DNA of 28,672 nucleotides from an uncultured Lachnospiraceae bacterium (GTDB lineage: Bacteria > Bacillota > Clostridia > Lachnospirales > Lachnospiraceae). A model generated the notes under the pieces. The model saw only the letters and a list, made by a program, of their open reading frames with translations, was not told the origin of the DNA and did no database searches. A program made the position numbers and the translations under genes. The number at the start of each line of letters is the position of its first letter. Position 1 is the first letter of the stretch. The DNA lies in contig CAJUJP010000020.1 of assembly GCA_910586615.1 (NCBI GenBank), forward strand, positions 12,064-40,735, given 5' to 3'. Of this stretch, positions 23,932 through 28,672 are shown in pieces.

Positions 23932-23960
23932 AGTATACACTTCATATCAGAAATTATCAA
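23932..23960 (-). promoter_or_regulatory. Promoter of the LytTR two-component operon
   Basis: Minus strand: -35 TTGATA (23955-23960), 17 bp, -10 TATACT (23932-23937). Transcription would begin near 23925, giving a leader of about 300 nt before the regulator ATG at 23622, holding three hairpins and the 48-codon frame. Confidence 0.65.
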
Positions 23961-24384
23961 TTTGCATCGCCCGGAAAGACTGCTTCGTTCCCCACTGATT
24001 AAGCACGTATTCCCCTAATTCTTTATCTCCTCTTTCGCTATAATCCATGTACCATCAAAAGCACCAGCATAACAGGAAGCAATAACAAGTATTCGAATTT
24101 TATCTCCGGCGCATAATATATAGTATTTAAAACTACCAAAAACAGTTTAGATAGCTTTACATCGTAATATTTACACGCAAAGCAATTGCATTTACCGCCA
24201 AAACGTAGTATTCTATATATCAATGAAAGCTATGTACCCAGGTCGCCTGATCGTTCTGGTTTATTACGCTTCACACTCACCACGGCTTTTTCATTTTTAT
24301 ATATTTTCGAATAACTAGTTATTTTTTATTGATAATTTATGACGCGGTGTAAATACAATATACTCGAGGAAGGTCTTTTTCAAC
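23961..24384. other. Gene-free interval before degV-like gene, with a perfect palindrome
   Basis: No credible gene was found in this AT-rich stretch. A perfect 14-bp palindrome, AATAACTAGTTATT, occupies 24310-24323. Possible -10 boxes TACAAT (24354-24359) and TATACT (24359-24364) precede the DegV gene, but no -35 is well spaced (TTGATA at 24329 is 19 bp from the first). Confidence 0.5.
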
Positions 24385-25287
24385 ATGAGAGAAACATTTC
24401 ATATTATCAGCGACGGCTCCTGTGATCTGCCGTCAGAATTAGTGCAGGAAAAAAATATCACGGTTGTGCCGTTTTATGTTTCTTTTGACGATGAACATTA
24501 TTTTAAAGAAAATGTGGAAATCGGCATTCGCGATTTCTATCAGCAGATGATCGATAAGAAAGGCGTATACCCGAAATCCTCCATGCCCTCCATTCAGGAT
24601 TATGAAGAAGTGTTCCTGCCCTTTGCCAGGGACAACATGCCCGTGATCTGTATCTGTATCACCACGAAGTTCAGCGGTTCCATGCAGTCTGCGCTCAACG
24701 CCAGATCTCTTGTGCTGGAAAAATATCCCCAGGCGCAAATCACCGTCATTGACGCCACCATCAACACGGTCCTGCAGGGACAGTATGTGTTGGAGGCCGC
24801 CGAGCTGCGCGATCATGGCTTCAGCTATTCGGATGCCGCAGCGCGTCTGGAAGAAATCAAAAGCACCGGAAGAATCTTTTTCACAGTGGGAAACATGGAA
24901 TATTTAAAACACGGCGGAAGAATCGGCAAAGTAGCTGCCCTTGCAGGCGGCGCACTGGATATCCGCCCCGTTATCACGTTAAAGAAAGGCGAGATCTTCC
25001 CCTCCGGTATCGACAGGGGACGGAAGCGCACACTCAAGAAAGTTATGAATCTCCTTTTGGAATATCTGCAGGAAAGCAGTCTTTCATGTGAATGCTACAG
25101 CCTCGCGATAGGCTACGGCTATGATGTGGAAGAAGGAATCGCATTTCGCGACCAGGCGCTGTCCGTACTGCATGAGAAGGGTTATGCCATAAAGGAAATC
25201 CCCCTCTACCAGATCGGCGCCACCATCAGCGTGCACACCGGTCCCTACCCGCTTGGCTTCGGGATCATCGAGAGAGGGATTCATTAA
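24385..25287 (+). CDS. DegV family fatty-acid-binding protein
   Basis: A 300-aa cytoplasmic protein of the DegV/FakB family, which carries a fatty acid to the FakA kinase for phospholipid synthesis. The start, FHIISDGSCDLPSEL, is the standard first strand and serine loop. MPSIQDYEEVF, CICITTKFSGSMQSA and VFFTVGNMEYLKHGGRIGKVAAL-like segments (here FFTVGNMEYLKHGGRIGK) are signature stretches. The C-terminal IGATISVHTGPYPLGFGII closes the second domain. SD AGGAAGG lies about 11 bp before the ATG. The last 4 bp overlap the convergent helicase-nuclease stop (TTAA). Confidence 0.93.
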   Translation: MRETFHIISDGSCDLPSELVQEKNITVVPFYVSFDDEHYFKENVEIGIRDFYQQMIDKKGVYPKSSMPSIQDYEEVFLPFARDNMPVICICITTKFSGSMQSALNARSLVLEKYPQAQITVIDATINTVLQGQYVLEAAELRDHGFSYSDAAARLEEIKSTGRIFFTVGNMEYLKHGGRIGKVAALAGGALDIRPVITLKKGEIFPSGIDRGRKRTLKKVMNLLLEYLQESSLSCECYSLAIGYGYDVEEGIAFRDQALSVLHEKGYAIKEIPLYQIGATISVHTGPYPLGFGIIERGIH

Positions 25288-28028
25288 TTTTCTGCCACGT
25301 TGCGCAGCATTGCGGTGAGCTGCTCCTTCTCACCGCTGCCGTTGGTCTGAAACCGTAATAGTGGAATCCCATACAGTTCCAATATATGGTTCTTCATCAA
25401 ATCACGCCCGGCCTGTATGGTATTGCCTTTATGATATTCGTATCCATCGACCTCTACGGCCAGAACAGGTTTCTTGCTGATCCTGTTATACAACAGGAAA
25501 TCGACATGTGTCGCCCGGTTCATAGCATATCGGCATTCCTGCTCACTTAACAGCGTTGCATCCTTGATCAGCATATACAGAGGATAATGATCCAGTATCT
25601 CTAAACTGCTATATATATCTTCTGACAGTACGTCTTCGATCAATGCATACATCAGATTCTCCGAATCATATTCCGAAATTCTTTTATGTTTCTGCAAACA
25701 GGCTTTTCGTTCCTGTGCATACTGCCTGTACAAATAATCAAAAACCGAATAGATCTTACTGTCCGTAACCGTAAAATTATGATACTCAATATAATCTATT
25801 AAATCCGTTATATTGTGTTCCTTAACCTGTTCATTTCCCGTCACCACCAGAATCAGTTTTTTCTTTGCTCTGGAAACCGCCACATTAATCAAATACGGAT
25901 CATCCGCAAAATCCGATATTTCATCGTCCACCGTGGAGATAATAATGGTATCTTTCTCCTTACCCTGAAACTTATGTACTGTTGCAGCGTCGATCCCTTC
26001 CAGTTCTCTTTCCAGCGCCTCCACCTGATTCCGATAAGGCGCTATGATTCCTGTTTCTTCTGCATTTAAAACATATTTCGGCACAATCTCATTTCTGATC
26101 ACATCGATCTGACGCTGGCTGTAATGATTGCGGACGTGGTTCCCCGGCACGGTTTTCACTACCGCCAGGACATCCTCTTCCCCCTCATCCGCTGTCATAA
26201 TAATCAGTTCTCCTCTGTAAAACTTCTGATTGCAGAACTCAATGATTCTGGGGTGACATCTGTAATGTACCCGCAGCATTGTCTGTGTCACATCGGGGAT
26301 CACGTCCATTACAGACTGTAAAAAACTTCTCGTATACTGATATCCCTCATTGATATCATAACTATCAAATATCGCTTTTGCCCGCGCCTTAACATCTTCC
26401 GTCACAACATTCGGCAGCTGCTTTGTATCGCCCACGATCACCACATTTCTGGCACAGGCCAACGCCAGCGCACCTGTTGCAATATCTACCTGCGACGCTT
26501 CATCCATAATCAGATAATCATACATAACCTTTGCACCCAGACTGTTGCCGGATGAAAATGTAGTACTTAAAATAACCGGATATTCCATCAAAACATCATA
26601 TGGATTTTTCCACAAGTTCTCTTCGCTGAATATCCTTCGCTTCACCTGATAATCATATTTTCCTGCCAGCATGTCTTTTAACAGCACCATCGACTGTTCA
26701 CACAAATCCGTAAGCATCCCTTGATCAACACTGTTCAGGTACTGCTCTATTTCCGCAATTTCCTGTGTCAGTTCTGCCAGTTTTGTATGATAATACATCG
26801 TTTGAAACGCAGTAATGATCTTAATCATATCCTGCTTATAAAAACTCCGGTCCGCAATGCCGTACTTTATAAAGCTTTTTATCTGAAATAAAATGCCGAC
26901 TTTCTCTTTTTCTCCTGATATCATCTGACATTCCTGCCATATTTCCATCCAGTTTTTTGCCAAAAGTTTTCTAAGCGATTTAATGCCGCCGGTTTCCATA
27001 TCAGTCTCTTTCACATACCGGTCAAAATATGCAGACTCTGTCATCAGTTGTGCCTGTTCCTGCTTCAAATGCGCTAACCGCTCCTGCTGATCAAAAACTT
27101 TTCTAAGCTGTACTGATTTTTCAGAAATGCTCTGCTGCAATTCTTTCGGATCTTCAGCCAGCTTCCAGGATGCAAAATCCGGATATCTGCCGTCCTGCCG
27201 TTCAACAAACACTTCTTTGTTCTTCGCACTGCCTAATGCCGCTACGATAAAACCGAGACCATACTTTTTCGACGACAGTTTTTCGTATACGTTTTCTGTC
27301 GCCGAATTATTATTGGAAACGATCTGCACTGTTTTTCCCTGCAACAGTATATTTGCAATGATATTCAATATCGTCTGCGTCTTTCCCGTTCCGGGCGGTC
27401 CCTGAATCACGCTGATCTGGTTTTCCATAGCACGTTTAACCGCCTTATACTGACTGTTATTACACCCAAACGGAAAAACAGGTATCCATTCCCGTGTACT
27501 TTTATTACGCTGTAACGACGACGGATCAAGATACTTTGCCAGCGCAGTGTCATTTGCTACAAATGACATTTTCGCAAACTTCTTCATAAGCAGTTTCTCA
27601 CCGGTATCCGCATTTTTAAGATCATTTAATCCCGCAATCTGCTTTAGATATTCAAATACACCACCTGCACGACTGTTGCTCAGACAGGATTCGACAATTT
27701 CCAGTTCGCTCTGATGATAATCTTTCTCAGTACCATTAGCAAAGCAAATATGCCAGTATGCGTCCCCGTTGCTTTCATCTTTATCCCGAAATACATAAAT
27801 CGCCTCTATGTTAAAGAGTTCTCTACCTTCTTTACTGATATGATATAAATCGGGATTGAGAACTTCGGGTTCCCTGAACCATTTCACATTTGAACATGCA
27901 TACGGATATTTTCCTCCGCTGGTAAACCCGACCTCCATTCTATGTGTATCCGGATTATATCGACAATGTCTTATTTCTTTTGTCCTTATTTCACCATTTA
28001 GAATAATCATATGTCTTCTTGTGTCCAT
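25284..28028 (-). CDS. Superfamily 1 UPF1-like helicase fused to a PD-(D/E)xK-like nuclease domain
   Basis: A 914-aa protein. After an N-terminal domain of about 195 residues, the helicase has Walker A IQGPPGTGKTQT (K216), a long helical insert (about 270-460), Walker B LIMDEASQVD (D509-E510), motif III IVGDTKQLP, IIISTVDDE, and motif VI VAVSRAKKKL. This is the AAA_11/AAA_12, COG1112 style. The C-terminus reads HVDFLLYN, then LAVEVDGYEYHK (D843, E859, D861), then ELYGIPLLRFQ, which resembles Vsr/DUF559/DUF2726-type nucleases. The ATG has AAGG about 9 bp upstream. Helicase-nuclease fusions of this kind occur in phage defence, for example Mokosh, which uses a PLD nuclease instead. A defence role here is inferred, not shown. 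Confidence 0.88.
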   Translation of the reverse strand: MDTRRHMIILNGEIRTKEIRHCRYNPDTHRMEVGFTSGGKYPYACSNVKWFREPEVLNPDLYHISKEGRELFNIEAIYVFRDKDESNGDAYWHICFANGTEKDYHQSELEIVESCLSNSRAGGVFEYLKQIAGLNDLKNADTGEKLLMKKFAKMSFVANDTALAKYLDPSSLQRNKSTREWIPVFPFGCNNSQYKAVKRAMENQISVIQGPPGTGKTQTILNIIANILLQGKTVQIVSNNNSATENVYEKLSSKKYGLGFIVAALGSAKNKEVFVERQDGRYPDFASWKLAEDPKELQQSISEKSVQLRKVFDQQERLAHLKQEQAQLMTESAYFDRYVKETDMETGGIKSLRKLLAKNWMEIWQECQMISGEKEKVGILFQIKSFIKYGIADRSFYKQDMIKIITAFQTMYYHTKLAELTQEIAEIEQYLNSVDQGMLTDLCEQSMVLLKDMLAGKYDYQVKRRIFSEENLWKNPYDVLMEYPVILSTTFSSGNSLGAKVMYDYLIMDEASQVDIATGALALACARNVVIVGDTKQLPNVVTEDVKARAKAIFDSYDINEGYQYTRSFLQSVMDVIPDVTQTMLRVHYRCHPRIIEFCNQKFYRGELIIMTADEGEEDVLAVVKTVPGNHVRNHYSQRQIDVIRNEIVPKYVLNAEETGIIAPYRNQVEALERELEGIDAATVHKFQGKEKDTIIISTVDDEISDFADDPYLINVAVSRAKKKLILVVTGNEQVKEHNITDLIDYIEYHNFTVTDSKIYSVFDYLYRQYAQERKACLQKHKRISEYDSENLMYALIEDVLSEDIYSSLEILDHYPLYMLIKDATLLSEQECRYAMNRATHVDFLLYNRISKKPVLAVEVDGYEYHKGNTIQAGRDLMKNHILELYGIPLLRFQTNGSGEKEQLTAMLRNVAEN

Positions 28029-28044
28029 CTGCTTTTACCTTTTC

Positions 28045-28058
28045 TGACATACATGTCA
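28045..28058. promoter_or_regulatory. Inverted repeat just upstream of the helicase-nuclease gene
   Basis: TGACAT-AC-ATGTCA: 6-bp arms with a 2-bp centre, 16 bp before the start codon and next to the SD. A possible operator. No clear sigma70 promoter was recognised in the AT-rich 28059-28250. Confidence 0.45.
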
Positions 28059-28252
28059 TAATATCGTATATCCTGCTTTATCCGAGGTTTTGTATCTTAC
28101 TACGTTTTTATATCTTATCATATGTCGTTTTATTTTTCTATGAAAAGAACAAAAAGTGCACTACATATACTTTCGTGCCAAGCCCGCCGACAGGCACCGC
28201 TTCTATTCCGCTTATTATAATCCTATGTGTTGCTAAAGGCACTCTGAAAAAC

Positions 28253-28281
28253 TTGACAAAAAATGAGGTGACTTATAATAT
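28253..28281 (+). promoter_or_regulatory. Promoter of the candidate structured RNA
   Basis: Perfect -35 TTGACA (28253-28258), 17 bp, -10 TAATAT (28276-28281); the overlapping TATAAT (28274-28279) gives 15 bp. Transcription would begin near 28287. No protein gene follows. Confidence 0.75.
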
Positions 28282-28286
28282 TTTAT

Positions 28287-28414
28287 AAACATATAGACTG
28301 TACTGAATGAAAGCAGCGGACGGAGCGGACAGCCGTCACCCCGGTTGGAGAGGCGGGAACTGTCACCCGCCTATTTCATTCAAAGTTTAAACCCTCGCAA
28401 AATGCGGTTTTTTT
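28287..28414 (+). ncRNA. Candidate free-standing structured RNA with complementary hairpin loops
   Basis: About 128 nt between a good promoter and a hairpin with T-tract. A 9-bp closing stem pairs TGAATGAAA (28304-28312) with TTTCATTCA (28374-28382). Inside are hairpin A, GACGG/CCGTC (28319-28323 with 28333-28337) with a 9-nt loop, and hairpin B, GGCGGG/CCCGCC (28352-28357 with 28366-28371) with an 8-nt loop. Loop A contains GACAG (28328-28332) and loop B contains CTGTC (28360-28364), fully complementary, so a kissing interaction is possible. I could not match it to a known RNA family. No open frame with an SD lies in it. It is divergent from the helicase-nuclease gene. Confidence 0.6.
28396..28414 (+). 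terminator. Short terminator after the candidate RNA
   Basis: CGCA (28396-28399), AAA loop, TGCG (28403-28406), one G, then seven T (28408-28414). The stem is short, but can be lengthened with a bulge by AAAC (28389-28392) and GTTT (28407-28410). Confidence 0.6.
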
Positions 28415-28507
28415 GATAAGTGTATCCCCCTTTGCAGCTTACCTGCACACCCCATATTTTCCACAAGTAAAATCAAGTAAATTGCTTTTATATTCTGTAA
28501 AATAAAA

Positions 28508-28672
28508 GTAAATTTGCTACGCAAATTAACTTTGCGAGTTTCGCTTCGCGAACTCGAATGTCCGGACACATATCTGAGTAAATTTGCTGCGCAAATTAAC
28601 TTTACGAGTTTCGCAAAGCGAACTCGAATGTCCGGACACATATCTGAGTAAATTTGCTGCGCAAATTAACTT
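28508..28672. repeat. Tandem 70-bp palindromic repeats, at least 2.3 copies
   Basis: Copies start at 28508, 28578 and 28648; the third is cut by the window end. Each unit carries three palindromes: AATTTGC-TGC-GCAAATT (TAC loop in copy 1), the CGAG hairpin with arms TTCGC/GCGAA (28535-28556 and 28605-28626), and TGTCCGGACA. The CGAG hairpin loop changes from TTC to AAA between copies while the stem stays intact. The hairpin is the same type as in the left-end array, but the rest of the unit is different. Confidence 0.9.

Noticed and set aside
23775..23960. 61-aa minus-strand frame in the LytTR leader
   Set aside because: Its start lies upstream of the predicted transcription start and it reads through the hairpin repeats.
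24038..24223. 61-aa minus-strand frame with a hydrophobic C-terminus
   Set aside because: It starts with TTG and has no SD; its hydrophobic end is compatible with chance in AT-rich DNA.
28304..28382. NiCo, guanidine, glycine or purine riboswitch identity for the right-end RNA
   Set aside because: Conserved core sequences of these classes, as far as I recall them, do not match, and no regulated gene follows the terminator in the window.
28387..28641. Open frame on the minus strand through the right-end repeats
   Set aside because: It only reads through repeat units and the RNA terminator; no SD or recognisable protein features.

Overview
The window most likely comes from a Gram-positive gut anaerobe of the Clostridia, probably Lachnospiraceae. 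This is inferred from strong AGGAGG-type ribosome binding sites, mid-range GC, LacI/MerR/AraC/LytTR regulators, a lipoprotein sugar-binding protein, and DegV and CPBP proteins. No rRNA, tRNA, phage, transposase or CRISPR array was seen. Several start codons were placed inside longer open frames because an ATG with a good Shine-Dalgarno (SD) and the conserved N-terminus lie there.

Layout. 1-256: tandem 67-bp palindromic repeats. 263-2200: membrane diguanylate cyclase. 2292-3275: CPBP membrane protease, divergent from a LacI-type regulator (3392-4432). 4451-11669 (minus): carbohydrate operon in the order GH127 beta-L-arabinofuranosidase, an unassigned 713-aa barrel-type protein, a sugar-binding lipoprotein and two ABC permeases. 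It has a sigma70-like promoter and a LacI-type operator at 11687-11734, and no ATPase gene, so a shared ATPase elsewhere is presumed. 11938-12753: a TipA-like MerR regulator with a 19-bp-spacer promoter over a dyad. 12925-13236: a RecQ C-terminal (RQC) fragment. 13335-15543: MFS transporter divergent from an AraC regulator. 15558-17192: acetyltransferase, VOC protein, acetyltransferase. 17372-19871: small membrane protein, ABC ATPase, ABC permease and a zinc-ribbon protein. 20133-21536: RmuC. 21611-23756: LytTR two-component system with a possible 48-aa leader peptide and a long structured leader. 24385-25287: DegV. 25284-28028: a helicase-nuclease fusion. 28253-28414: a free-standing candidate structured RNA with its own promoter and terminator. 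28508-28672: tandem 70-bp palindromic repeats running off the window.

Most notable points: (1) a hairpin family (CGAG, W, 5-bp arm, 3-nt loop, 5-bp arm, CTCG) occurs at both ends and at two internal intergenic sites, with compensating changes in the arms; (2) a compact RNA with two hairpins whose loops are complementary (possible kissing interaction) lies divergently next to a UPF1-like helicase fused to a PD-(D/E)xK-like nuclease, a possible defence locus; (3) a beta-L-arabinofuranoside locus contains a large enzyme-like protein I cannot assign. All functional statements come from reading the sequence; no database search was possible.
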